DNA of 32,582 bases, taken from NCBI GenBank assembly GCA_945861385.1, contig CAMAUI010000048.1, positions 1-32,582 of the forward strand, read 5' to 3'. The stretch comes from Prosthecobacter debontii (lineage in GTDB: Bacteria > Verrucomicrobiota > Verrucomicrobiia > Chthoniobacterales > Chthoniobacteraceae). The notes under the pieces were generated by a model, which saw only the letters and a program-made list of their open reading frames with translations, searched no databases and was not told the origin of the DNA. Made by a program: the position numbers and the translations under genes. Numbering within the stretch: position 1 is the stretch's first letter; the number at the start of each line of letters is the position of its first letter. Shown piece by piece: positions 16,799-25,133 of the stretch.

Positions 16799-17047
16799 AT
16801 GGCCGCCGACACGCAACGACTCTGGCTCATGTATCCCTCGCGGCTCATCACCAAGCCCGTCATCTGCGAACTTTCCCGCGCATTCGACATCGTGTTCAAC
16901 ATCCGCCAGGCGAGTGTGAACGACGAGATCGGGCTCATGTCCCTCGAGTTGCAGGGCGAGCGTGATGTGTTGAAAAACGCGATCGCATGGCTCGAGGCGC
17001 AGGGCATCAAGGTCGAGCCGCTGGAGATCAATACGATCGAGGGCTGA
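16799..17047 (+). CDS. Stand-alone NIL domain protein
   Basis: Protein of 82 residues that is almost entirely one NIL domain (about 15-78), with the family pattern of a hydrophobic first strand (KPVICELSRAF), a middle NIRQASV turn and a final hydrophobic strand ending IKVEPLE. NIL domains occur at the C-terminus of methionine importer ATPase MetN and in NIL-ferredoxin proteins linked to homocysteine synthesis from sulfide, where they have been tied to sulfur handling. Here there is no ferredoxin or ABC part. The ATG at 16799-16801 lies 5 nt after the preceding stop. The longer frame starting at 16697 overlaps the previous gene and is unlikely. Confidence 0.8.
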   Translation: MAADTQRLWLMYPSRLITKPVICELSRAFDIVFNIRQASVNDEIGLMSLELQGERDVLKNAIAWLEAQGIKVEPLEINTIEG

Positions 17048-17077
17048 CGCCGCGGTGCGCCGCGGAAGCTTGATGCG

Positions 17078-18055
17078 ATGAGCCTTTTCACCGTGGACTA
17101 CGACTATTCGCTCCCCGGCGAACTCATCGCCCGACACCCCGCCGCCCGGAGGGATGGCTCGCGCATGATGGTCTTGCATCGCACCGCCGGCACCATCGAG
17201 CACCGCGCATTCGCGGAGTTCCCGGACTTCATGCGGGAGGGTGATCTCGTTGTCCTGAACGACACGCGCGTCATCCCGGCCCGCGCATTCAGCGATGACG
17301 GGAGGATCGAACTGCTGTTCCTCGAAAGCACACCCACGCTGCCCCATGCGTGGCGGTGCCTCGTGAAACCGGGCCGGAAAATGAGGGTCGGCTCGGGCAT
17401 CGAGATCGGCGGCGTGCGCGGCGAAGTCACGGCGATCGAGCCCGGCGGCGAACGCATCATCGCATTTGAACGCGAAGTGGACCTCGACCGCCTCGGCGAG
17501 ATCCCCCTGCCCCCCTACCTCGACCGCCGCCCGGACGCCACGGACTCCGAACGCTACCAGACTACATTTGCGCGGGAGCCCGGAGCCATCGCCGCTCCGA
17601 CAGCAGGCCTGCATTTCACGCCGGAAATCCTCGCCCGGATCCCTCACGCATTTCTCACCCTCCATGTGGGCGCCGGCACTTTTCGCCCGGTGCAGGTGGA
17701 TGAAATTACGCAGCACCGGATGCACTCGGAACGCTTCACGCTGGGCGCTCAAACGGCGGCCGCCGCGAACGCCGCGAGCCGCATCATCGCCGTCGGCACC
17801 ACGACGGCGCGCGTCCTGGAGACGCTCGGACGGCCCATCCACGCCGCATCCGGAAGCACGGACATCTTCATCCACCCGCCCTACAAACCCCGGGCAGTCG
17901 GGGCGCTGCTCACCAATTTTCACCTGCCGAAAAGCACGCTGCTCATGCTGGTGAGCGCATTTGCCGGGCGCGAATTCATCCTGCACGCCTACGCCGAGGC
18001 AGTGCGGGAAAGGTACCGCTTTTTCAGCTACGGGGACTGCATGCTCATCCTGTAA
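17078..18055 (+). CDS. queA: S-adenosylmethionine:tRNA ribosyltransferase-isomerase QueA
   Basis: Enzyme of 325 residues that transfers and isomerises the ribosyl part of SAM onto preQ1 in tRNA to give epoxyqueuosine. Family blocks are intact: YDYSLPGELIARHPA at the start, LVVLNDTRVIPAR, the AAPTAGLHFT region, LHVGAGTFRPV, and the C-terminal LLTNFHLPKSTLLMLVSAFAG and YRFFSYGDCMLIL. Length is slightly under the usual 340-350. It lies 30 nt after the NIL gene and is probably cotranscribed with that cassette without a shared function. Its stop is 2 nt from the convergent stop of a histidine kinase, so no terminator fits between them. MiaB, another tRNA modifier, is elsewhere in this window. Confidence 0.96.
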   Translation: MSLFTVDYDYSLPGELIARHPAARRDGSRMMVLHRTAGTIEHRAFAEFPDFMREGDLVVLNDTRVIPARAFSDDGRIELLFLESTPTLPHAWRCLVKPGRKMRVGSGIEIGGVRGEVTAIEPGGERIIAFEREVDLDRLGEIPLPPYLDRRPDATDSERYQTTFAREPGAIAAPTAGLHFTPEILARIPHAFLTLHVGAGTFRPVQVDEITQHRMHSERFTLGAQTAAAANAASRIIAVGTTTARVLETLGRPIHAASGSTDIFIHPPYKPRAVGALLTNFHLPKSTLLMLVSAFAGREFILHAYAEAVRERYRFFSYGDCMLIL

Positions 18056-18057
18056 CG

Positions 18058-20064
18058 CTAATTTTTCGCCGCATCCGAAGCCGGCAAATTCACGACGATC
18101 ACACCCGGCGCCCTCTCGGCGATCGGGATGCCCAGTTCCCCGCGGTGGTTTTGGATGATCTTGCGCGAGACTGTGAGCCCCAGCCCGAGGCCGACGCTGC
18201 GGGTCGTCTTGAATGGCTCCCCCATGCTCTCCACGATGTCCTGCGGAAAACCGGGGCCGGTGTCCGTCATTTCGACATTGATCCGCGGCAAATCACTGTC
18301 CGCCTGCCTTGCCACGCGCACGGTCACGACTGGGTTCTCGGGGTTCGCGAGAATCGCGTTCAGGAAAAGCTCCGAGAATGCGTGCCGGAGCGCCTTTGAG
18401 TCACCCGTGACCGACCACGGCATGGATGATTTGTCCATGACCAGCCCCGACTTCTTGCTGCCCGTGTAGTACTTTTTCGCTTCGGAATACGCCGACTCCA
18501 GCAGGTCATAAACACGAATGGTCTCCCCGGATTTCCCATCCCAATCCCGGCTGAGGAAGTTCATCTGCTGTGTCAGCCGGGTGATCCTTTTTACGCTCGA
18601 TTCGAGCACACCCGCCATCTCCTTCCGCGACTCCGGGTCGTCGCCATCGAGTTCGAGCAGTTGCTGCATCGTCGCAATCGGTGTCACCGCGTTGCCGATT
18701 TCATGCGCGAGGTGCCAGGACATCGCGCGGACGAGCCTGAGTTTCCCGGCCTCCAGCTCGAGCATCGCTGCATGCTCCTGCTCGGTGATGTCGTCCAGCA
18801 CGAGGAGCGCCGCATTGGGCCTCGATGCGGCACCCACGGAAAAGGGGCGGATCGTCACCAGGCACGTCGTTTCCTGGAGCATCGGGGGCTTCCACTTGAA
18901 TGGAGCGATGGACTCGCCCTTTTGGAGCACCACGAACACAAGGCTCCCGATCGCCTGCGGGATCTCCGCAAACTCGATCTGCCGTTTGCTTTTGCGCCCC
19001 GGCCACAGCAGATCCAGCGCGGTTTCATTCGCGTGCAGGATCCCGCAGTTTGCGCCGATCACCACGCAACCGCTCCCGATGCCCGCGAGCACATCGTCCA
19101 CGATCCCGTGCCTCGCGGCAAGCTGCTCGTGGCGCCAGCAGTTCCGCAGCGCGATCGCAAGTTCCTCCAGCCAGTGGAAAAGCTGGGTGAGTTCCTCATC
19201 CACAAACCCGCCGCCGGTGATGCGCTCGTCTATCACGAGGACACCGAGCAAATGCTCCCGGTCGTGGATGGGCAGTGCGACTGCGCCGCCGAGCGTCTTG
19301 AACTCCTTGGTAATCTCCCGCCCCGCCCGTGCGGCCGGCTCGTCCGAGCGGAGGATCCGCGCGTGCTTGCAAAGGTACTTGCCGATGCCGGCGGACATGC
19401 TCAGCGGAAATTCGCGGATCAGCCCGGGCTCGTGGCCGATGGTGTGGGCAGGCCGGAGCCAGTGCTCTTCGCTCGATGGCGAGCCGTCGGTCGCGAGCGC
19501 GCTGGCCTTTCGCAGGAATACCGCGGCGCGGTTGATGCCGAGCGCCTCGCGCAATTGCTGGATCGCATCGCCCATGAGCTTGCCCGCATCGAGGCTGTGA
19601 ACGAGCAGCGAGGAAAAACGGCGGAGCGGCTCGAGAGCGCGCGAATTGATCTGCGACACGGCGGGCTGGAAGAGGGCCGGCGCAAGCGTGATCGCCTCCT
19701 CCGAGACCTCGGTGACCATGCGGTCCAGCAGGTTGATGAGGAGCTTCGCGCGGACCGGGCGCGAGAGGAAATGCGACACGCCAAGCAGGTACGCCTGCTC
19801 CTCCCATGTGCGGTCGGCCGCGTCCGCATACACGAACAGCGGGCACCCGGGGGCCATCTCCCGGATGGTGGAAATCATCCGCATGGCCGCGGCGTCCGTC
19901 GTCTCCAGGTCGAGGACCACGACATCCACAGCCGCGCGGGTGAGAAGCGCGCCCGCGGCGGAGACATCCTCCTTCGAGATCAGGCGGTATCGCTCGGCAT
20001 TGAGTGCCGCTTCGATCGCATGTGCGAAGGACGCCTGGGAGGCTATGACGAGGATCGTTCGCAT
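18058..20064 (-). CDS. Hybrid sensor kinase with degenerate receiver, GAF, PAS and kinase domains
   Basis: Soluble kinase of 668 residues with no membrane segment. An N-terminal receiver-like domain (1-118) keeps the phosphoacceptor Asp52 (VVVLDLET), but the acidic pair near residues 7-9 is replaced (VIASQ) and the usual Lys-Pro is Arg-Pro (102-103), so it is unlikely to be a normal receiver. A GAF domain (about 145-308) and a PAS-like domain (about 318-428) follow. The kinase core has His454 (HLAHEIGN), an N-box Asn569 (SELFLNAI), DTGPGFP at 601-607 and GLGLGL at 625-630. It starts 4 nt after the upstream kinase gene. No DNA-binding output domain or response regulator gene is present nearby. 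Confidence 0.9.
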   Translation of the reverse strand: MRTILVIASQASFAHAIEAALNAERYRLISKEDVSAAGALLTRAAVDVVVLDLETTDAAAMRMISTIREMAPGCPLFVYADAADRTWEEQAYLLGVSHFLSRPVRAKLLINLLDRMVTEVSEEAITLAPALFQPAVSQINSRALEPLRRFSSLLVHSLDAGKLMGDAIQQLREALGINRAAVFLRKASALATDGSPSSEEHWLRPAHTIGHEPGLIREFPLSMSAGIGKYLCKHARILRSDEPAARAGREITKEFKTLGGAVALPIHDREHLLGVLVIDERITGGGFVDEELTQLFHWLEELAIALRNCWRHEQLAARHGIVDDVLAGIGSGCVVIGANCGILHANETALDLLWPGRKSKRQIEFAEIPQAIGSLVFVVLQKGESIAPFKWKPPMLQETTCLVTIRPFSVGAASRPNAALLVLDDITEQEHAAMLELEAGKLRLVRAMSWHLAHEIGNAVTPIATMQQLLELDGDDPESRKEMAGVLESSVKRITRLTQQMNFLSRDWDGKSGETIRVYDLLESAYSEAKKYYTGSKKSGLVMDKSSMPWSVTGDSKALRHAFSELFLNAILANPENPVVTVRVARQADSDLPRINVEMTDTGPGFPQDIVESMGEPFKTTRSVGLGLGLTVSRKIIQNHRGELGIPIAERAPGVIVVNLPASDAAKN

Positions 20065-20068
20065 GGTT

Positions 20069-22264
20069 TCAGGTGGCGGTTAATATGTGGCGTTCCGGGC
20101 TGGCGACAGTCGGAATCTCCTGTGGCGCGGCATCTGTATTCTGCCGGCTCGGAAGATCAAGGCTCACTGTCGTCCCATTCCCAGGGCTGCTGGTCACATT
20201 CAAATGGCCACCATGCATTACGGCAATCTTGCGGCAGATGGGAAGGCCCAATCCAAAGCCGCGATCGTCGTCCCCGGTTTTCTTCGTGCTGAAATATGGC
20301 TGGAATATCCGCCCCAGCAGTTCCGGCGGGATGCCACTTCCCTGGTCCTCGATCCGCACCCGGTACCACTCGCGGTGCGCCTCGCTGCGCGTGAGGCGCT
20401 TGAGTTCCACGGTGATCAGCGCGCCGTCGGGCGATGCGTCAATGGCGTTGTTCAGGAGATTGGCGAGCAGCCGCTGCACCAAGGCCTGATCCATCTCCAC
20501 CGTTGCTTCGCCGGAGAGGACGACGTTGTATTTGATGCGCTTGCCTTTCCGTTGTGACTGCTTCGCAGATTCCACCACGCTCTGGATGAGCACAGCGAGC
20601 CTTCCCATTTCCATGTCCGGCCTGAGATGCTCGGAGAAGAAGAGTGCTTCGCGAATGTAGAGGCGCATGCTCTGGATGTTTCGCATCGCGATGGGTGCGA
20701 GTTCCGTGCGGATCGCCTCCGCGGGCGCGCCCTCGTTCAGGAGTTGCAGCAGCGTCCAGACCGGCGTCATGAGGTTGTTGAGGTCGTGCGCCAGTCCCCT
20801 CGACATGCGCCCGAGAAGATCGAGTTCCTGGTTGAGCAGCACCTGCCGCTTCAGGCTGATCTGGTGCAGGAACATCGCGAGGTTGTCCGCGATTTCACCA
20901 AGGTGCGTGAGATCCCCCGCGGTCATGGACCGCGCTCCCGCACGGTCGCCGATCAGCAACACGCCCACGGCCGTGTCGCCGTGGATAAGCCCAAAAGCGA
21001 CATCCGCCTTCGTTCCGGCGAGTTCCTCGCGGGCTTGCGCAGCGGAGCGCGTTTCGTCCTCCGAGGAATAACCGTCGCCAAGGAACAAGATCCGGCTTTT
21101 GCTCGTCAGGAAGTGCGCGAAAACCGCGGATTCGTTGTGGAACTCGATCTCCGAGAGCGAGAGGTTGGAGGGCATTGCGCGCATGCACACAAACGCGCGC
21201 CGCGCCTCGTCCAGCCCGATCAAGGCCATGCGCCTCACCCGAAATGCCCCGGCCAGAAACTTCTCCAGCTCGGCCGCCAGCGGGCCGCTCTCCGTGTGCC
21301 AGCGCATCTGGTCAATGAATGCGCGGACTTTTTCCGGCAGCTCGAAACGATCGCCCATCAATGCCCGCTCGACCCGCTCGCTGCTTCCGCCAAGCAGCTT
21401 CGGGAACAACGCGCCCGCGATTGCGATGCTCGCCACCAGCGCCGCAAGCGCGCCCGCGAACCCCGATTCGTTCAAGCTGCCCGGCAGCAACACGGAGACG
21501 ACAAACAGCAGGCCCGCGCCGATGACGAAGACGAAAAGGAGGCGCGCCAGCGACGCGGCCAGCCGGCTCAGTGCGAGATGGACATCCAGCAACTGATGCT
21601 GGAGCACGCTGTACGCGACCATGACCCCGTAAAAAATCGCGCCGATGTTGCCCAGCGGCACAAAATCAACCCCGGTGCCTGGATACCGCGCAAATCCAAG
21701 AATCGGCATCATGTCATTCGATCCCAGCAGCCACAGCGTCAGGAACGCCAGCCACAGCGCCCGGATCCTCGCGCGCACCGGCGGCGGCGAGGCCGCGGCC
21801 CGGCGCGGAAGATTCACCATTAGCGGCAGTGTGAGTACCGCGTACGAAGCGAGATAAACCCAGAACAGCGGCCCAGCGACAGACCACCAGCCCACGCGCA
21901 GAAGCTGGACGTCTTTGACAAAGAGCGTCCCAAACAGGCTCATCGCCATCCCGAGATGAAGCCCATAAAAATACTTCAGCCACGCCGGCGGCTGGCCGCT
22001 CACCACGATGTGGCACAAGTGCGCCAGCGTCAGCGGGAGAAAGATGACTGCCGCCTGCAAAATGCGAATCCACACCTCGGCGCGGTGGTGCGTCGTCTCG
22101 GGCAGGCAGAGCACGAATGCCGCGAGATTCCACACCGCGACGCAGCCTCCCCACGCGACATAGATGCGCGCAAGCCGCGACCGCGGGTTTGCGAGGAACA
22201 CGAAGCAGGCGAGGCCGGCATTGATGCCGGAAGCCGCGATCGCTGCTGTCGCTGGGATATTCAT
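20069..22264 (-). CDS. Membrane sensor histidine kinase with 7TM-like input and GAF domain
   Basis: Kinase of 731 residues. About seven to nine hydrophobic segments fill residues 5-290, with a small gap around 155-168, resembling the 7TM-type input of membrane histidine kinases; a GAF-like domain spans about 320-470. The kinase core has the phosphoacceptor His493 (RGLAHDLNN), N-box Asn606 (LLANLLNNAIDASPDG), DQGSGIP at 640-646, an F-box (FQPYFST) and GFGLGLP at 669-675. The signal is unknown. The start is 8 nt after the FabF-like gene, and the next kinase begins 4 nt after its end, so the pair is probably coexpressed. Confidence 0.9.
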   Translation of the reverse strand: MNIPATAAIAASGINAGLACFVFLANPRSRLARIYVAWGGCVAVWNLAAFVLCLPETTHHRAEVWIRILQAAVIFLPLTLAHLCHIVVSGQPPAWLKYFYGLHLGMAMSLFGTLFVKDVQLLRVGWWSVAGPLFWVYLASYAVLTLPLMVNLPRRAAASPPPVRARIRALWLAFLTLWLLGSNDMMPILGFARYPGTGVDFVPLGNIGAIFYGVMVAYSVLQHQLLDVHLALSRLAASLARLLFVFVIGAGLLFVVSVLLPGSLNESGFAGALAALVASIAIAGALFPKLLGGSSERVERALMGDRFELPEKVRAFIDQMRWHTESGPLAAELEKFLAGAFRVRRMALIGLDEARRAFVCMRAMPSNLSLSEIEFHNESAVFAHFLTSKSRILFLGDGYSSEDETRSAAQAREELAGTKADVAFGLIHGDTAVGVLLIGDRAGARSMTAGDLTHLGEIADNLAMFLHQISLKRQVLLNQELDLLGRMSRGLAHDLNNLMTPVWTLLQLLNEGAPAEAIRTELAPIAMRNIQSMRLYIREALFFSEHLRPDMEMGRLAVLIQSVVESAKQSQRKGKRIKYNVVLSGEATVEMDQALVQRLLANLLNNAIDASPDGALITVELKRLTRSEAHREWYRVRIEDQGSGIPPELLGRIFQPYFSTKKTGDDDRGFGLGLPICRKIAVMHGGHLNVTSSPGNGTTVSLDLPSRQNTDAAPQEIPTVASPERHILTAT

Positions 22265-22272
22265 CTATGATT

Positions 22273-23544
22273 TCAGCCCGTGGCGGGGGGCTGCCGGAAG
22301 ACAAGGCAGGAATAGCGCCCGCCGAAACCGGCGTTCACGCAGAGCGCCGTCTTCACGGGATACGGGCGCGGAAAAGGCACATAGTCCAGGTCGCAGCCGT
22401 CGTCCGGAGTCGAGAGATTGATTGTGGGCGGGATGTGGCTGCGCTGGATCGTGAGCGCCGTGATCGCGGCCTCGATGGCGCCGGATGCGCCCATGAGGTG
22501 CCCCGTGAGCGGCTTTGTCGCAGTCACCGAGAGACGCTGCGCATGGGAGCCGAACACGGCCTTGATCGCCTTCGTCTCGATCGGATCATTCTGCTTTGTC
22601 GCGGAACCGTGCGCATTGATGTGCTCCACCTCCTCCGGCGCGATCCGCGCATCACGCAGCCCGAGCATCATCGCAGCCCGATAGCCGAGCCCTTCGGGAT
22701 GCGGCGCGGTGGGATGGTAAGCCTCGGACGTGCGCCCGTGGCCGAGCAGCTCGGCGATGATCGGCGCGTTCCGCGCAAGCGCGTGGCTCAGCTCCTCCAG
22801 CACGAGAAAAGCCGCGCCCTCGCCCAGCACGAATCCGTTCCGGCTGCGGTCGAAGGGCTTCATCGCCCGCGCGGGATCGCCGCCGGATTCGCTCATCGAG
22901 CGCAGTTTGCAAAATCCGACAAACAACATCTCGTGCATCTCCTCGGCGCCGCCCGCGATCATCACGTCGAACTCATCATGCCGGATCAATTTCGCGGCGT
23001 GGCCGATCGCGTCGTTCCCCGACGAGCAGCCCGAGCAATACGTGATCGCCGCGCCCTTGATGCCGAGGTGCTGGCTCACCGTGCTGCTCCCCTCCCCACA
23101 GTACCCGGCCACGACATTGTACGGATGCACGCGGCGGTAGTCGCGGGTCGCGAGGAAGGTTTTTTGCGTCTTCATCACGCTCTCGGAACCGCTGATCGTC
23201 GTGCCCTCGACGATGCCCACCCGCTCGGGATTCACGTCCGCCATGTTCAGGCGCGAATTGGCGAGCGCCTGCGCAGCCGCGCCGAGGCTGTACTGGATCG
23301 TGCGATCCAGCCGCGTTTCCCGCGAATCTACGAAATCCGAGAGCGCGAAATCCCGCACCTCCGCCGCGATCTTCACCGGCAGGTTCTCGACGGAAAATTT
23401 CTCCACGCGCGCGCTCGCGCTCTCCCCGCGGCTGACCTTGTCCCAAAACTTCTCCACCGAATTCCCGTTGGGCGCGATCACACCGATGCCGGTGACGACC
23501 ACCCTGCGGACTGGCTCATAGCGGATGCCGGAGGAATCATTCAT
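22273..23544 (-). CDS. Beta-ketoacyl-ACP synthase II-like enzyme (FabF family)
   Basis: Thiolase-fold condensing enzyme of 423 residues. By spacing to the following AIGHA block, the active Cys is Cys173 in GCSSGNDAIGHA; another Cys lies at 170, giving CSGC. His312 (NAHGSATKQND), Lys344 and His349 (KPLTGHLMGASG) complete the condensing-enzyme set. It should extend an acyl chain on ACP with malonyl-ACP. The usual FabF neighbours (acpP, fabG, fabD) are absent, and it overlaps by 4 nt with an ICMT-like gene upstream and precedes two kinases, so a specialised lipid or polyene role is as likely as bulk fatty-acid synthesis. I therefore withhold the symbol fabF. Confidence 0.88.
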   Translation of the reverse strand: MNDSSGIRYEPVRRVVVTGIGVIAPNGNSVEKFWDKVSRGESASARVEKFSVENLPVKIAAEVRDFALSDFVDSRETRLDRTIQYSLGAAAQALANSRLNMADVNPERVGIVEGTTISGSESVMKTQKTFLATRDYRRVHPYNVVAGYCGEGSSTVSQHLGIKGAAITYCSGCSSGNDAIGHAAKLIRHDEFDVMIAGGAEEMHEMLFVGFCKLRSMSESGGDPARAMKPFDRSRNGFVLGEGAAFLVLEELSHALARNAPIIAELLGHGRTSEAYHPTAPHPEGLGYRAAMMLGLRDARIAPEEVEHINAHGSATKQNDPIETKAIKAVFGSHAQRLSVTATKPLTGHLMGASGAIEAAITALTIQRSHIPPTINLSTPDDGCDLDYVPFPRPYPVKTALCVNAGFGGRYSCLVFRQPPATG

Positions 23545-24104
23545 AACTTGGGAAAGAGCGCGGGAACGCGCCGCATGTAATCCTCATACGCGGCCCCGAA
23601 TTGCCGCACAAGCGCCGCCTCCTCGCGCCGGAGCCTTGCCCGCAGCGTGGGGATGAAAATGAGCATCACCACCCCGAGCGTGACCGGTGTGCCGAGAAGC
23701 AGCGCAATACCGATGTGTTCTGCGATCATTGATAAATAAGCAGGGTGCCTCATACGCGCAAACGGCCCCGACTGCACGAACTCATGCCCTTCGCGCATTT
23801 CCACATGCAAGCTCCAGAAACGGCCCAGCGCCCGGATCGCCGCGCGGCGCAGCGCGAACGCACCAATCGAAATCACCACGCCCGGCAGGTAGCCCGGCCA
23901 CCACAAACCACGGTGCGCGATCGAATGCTCCGCGATCCCCCCGGACACCGAGAGAAAGCCGCACAGGATGAACATCCGCAGCGTCAGCGCCTCCTCCCGC
24001 CTGCCGTGGATCACGTTGCGTTTCGTCGCGAGTTCACACAGCCGCGCGACGAAAACCACTGCGGCGGTGGCGACAGGAAGACAGGTGGAGATGGTCGTGC
24101 TCAT
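23541..24104 (-). CDS. ICMT/phospholipid-methyltransferase-like integral membrane protein
   Basis: Membrane protein of 187 residues with about four hydrophobic segments. The C-terminal block carries the family pattern: GPFARMRHPAYLSMIAEHIG (about 118-137) with the RHPxY core, then an E-E pair and YEDYMRRVP near the end, as in isoprenylcysteine carboxyl methyltransferase-like and related SAM-dependent enzymes. Bacterial members methylate small or lipid acceptors; the substrate here is unknown. The ATG at 24102-24104 is preferred to a GTG six codons upstream (24122). Its stop overlaps the ketosynthase ATG by 4 nt, arguing for a shared lipid-related pathway. Confidence 0.8.
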   Translation of the reverse strand: MSTTISTCLPVATAAVVFVARLCELATKRNVIHGRREEALTLRMFILCGFLSVSGGIAEHSIAHRGLWWPGYLPGVVISIGAFALRRAAIRALGRFWSLHVEMREGHEFVQSGPFARMRHPAYLSMIAEHIGIALLLGTPVTLGVVMLIFIPTLRARLRREEAALVRQFGAAYEDYMRRVPALFPKL

Positions 24105-24222
24105 GGTCGGAAATCCGGACACACCACGGCCTCCACAACTCTCGTTGCTTGTTTCGTCATCCGATGCGGCAGGTGCGGCCCTTGATATTCCCTAGCCCTT
24201 TCGGCAGTCGGCGGCGTCTTCA

Positions 24223-24561
24223 TTATCCAGGCGGCCAGTGAAGTTGACGGCCCGCGAGCAGATGCACGTGCAGATGCGGCACACTCTCGCCCGCATCGGG
24301 GCCGTTGTTGATGACGAGGCGGTATCCGGATTCCAGCACACCCAGCTTTTGCGCGATCCCGCGCGTCGCGAGCAGCATCCGCCCCAGCAATTCCCCGTCC
24401 CCCGCCGCGGCGAGCGCCACGCGCGGGATGCACTTGCGCGGGACGATCAGCACGTGCACGGGCGCCTGCGGGCTCACATCATGAAACGCGATGAAATCGT
24501 CCGCCTCATGGACGAGCTTCGCGGGAATTTCCCCGGTGGCGATTTTTTCAAAGATGGTCAT
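24223..24561 (-). CDS. HIT-family purine nucleoside phosphoramidase (HinT-like)
   Basis: Protein of 112 residues with the histidine triad HLHVHLL (about 95-101), which carries the nucleophilic His, and the N-terminal TIFEKIATGEIPAKLVHE block typical of HinT. It hydrolyses AMP-linked phosphoramidates and is cytoplasmic. The ATG at 24559-24561 overlaps the stop of the upstream gene by 4 nt, so the three genes nrdR, ATP-cone-like and this one read as one operon. 118 nt separate it from the downstream ICMT-like gene, and I see no terminator there. Confidence 0.93.
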   Translation of the reverse strand: MTIFEKIATGEIPAKLVHEADDFIAFHDVSPQAPVHVLIVPRKCIPRVALAAAGDGELLGRMLLATRGIAQKLGVLESGYRLVINNGPDAGESVPHLHVHLLAGRQLHWPPG

Positions 24562-25133
24562 TCGACATAGAGGAAAAGTTCACGCCCCGGCTCGAACCCC
24601 GCGCGGCGGGCCAGGCCGGTGCGCTCGCGTGCAAACTGGACGATCTCCGCCTTCAACTCGCTGCAACCCGAGCACCACGCACGCCTCCGCCTCAGAATCC
24701 TCACGCACGGCTCCAGTCCGTGCAGCTCGAAATAACTCCCGCCCAGTTCCATCACCTCGCACAAGCGCCGGTCCAGTTGCTCGAAGAAAGCCAGTTCAAA
24801 CCCGTTCCCCGCCCGCACCGCGATCTCGGGCAGCGAGATCCGCGAGAATGGCGCCGCCGCCTCGAACCGGTCGCCCACCTCGGCATACCCGATCACCTGC
24901 AGCGCCGCCCGCACTGCGCGCGTGAGCTTCGCCACCGGCATCACGTTGATCTCGTTCAGCGTCTCCAGCCACTGCTGCACACTCTCCGCCACATGCGGCG
25001 CGAGCCACCATTTCGTGTACCCGCAGCGCACTGCCGCCACGTTGAGCGCGCGCGCCAGCCAGTCGCGGTCAAACGCCACGGAATGCCCGTTGGGCAGCGC
25101 GATGAGCGGAAGGTTGTCGCGAAAGGCGATCAT
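24558..25133 (-). CDS. Protein with divergent ATP-cone-like N-terminus, coupled to nrdR
   Basis: A 191-residue protein I cannot name. Residues 12-92 resemble the ATP-cone fold by pattern: VAFDRDWLARALNVAA, then APHVAESVQQWLET, a short strand, and KLTRAVRAALQVIGYAEVGDRF, which parallels the FNKEKLLAGMIKA to AYVRYASVYRHF span of the adjacent NrdR. The C-terminal half has cysteines at 125, 143, 154 and 157, the last two as CSGC, possibly a metal site. ATP-cones bind ATP/dATP in NrdR and ribonucleotide reductase. The gene overlaps nrdR and the HIT gene by 4 nt each. The ATP-cone relation is from visual comparison and needs a profile search. Confidence 0.6.
   Translation of the reverse strand: MIAFRDNLPLIALPNGHSVAFDRDWLARALNVAAVRCGYTKWWLAPHVAESVQQWLETLNEINVMPVAKLTRAVRAALQVIGYAEVGDRFEAAAPFSRISLPEIAVRAGNGFELAFFEQLDRRLCEVMELGGSYFELHGLEPCVRILRRRRAWCSGCSELKAEIVQFARERTGLARRAGFEPGRELFLYVE

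Noticed and set aside
18055..18058. Convergent queA and kinase stops with 2 nt between, considered as a site for a bidirectional terminator
   Set aside because: No hairpin with T-tracts spans the junction; tight convergence is common in compact genomes.
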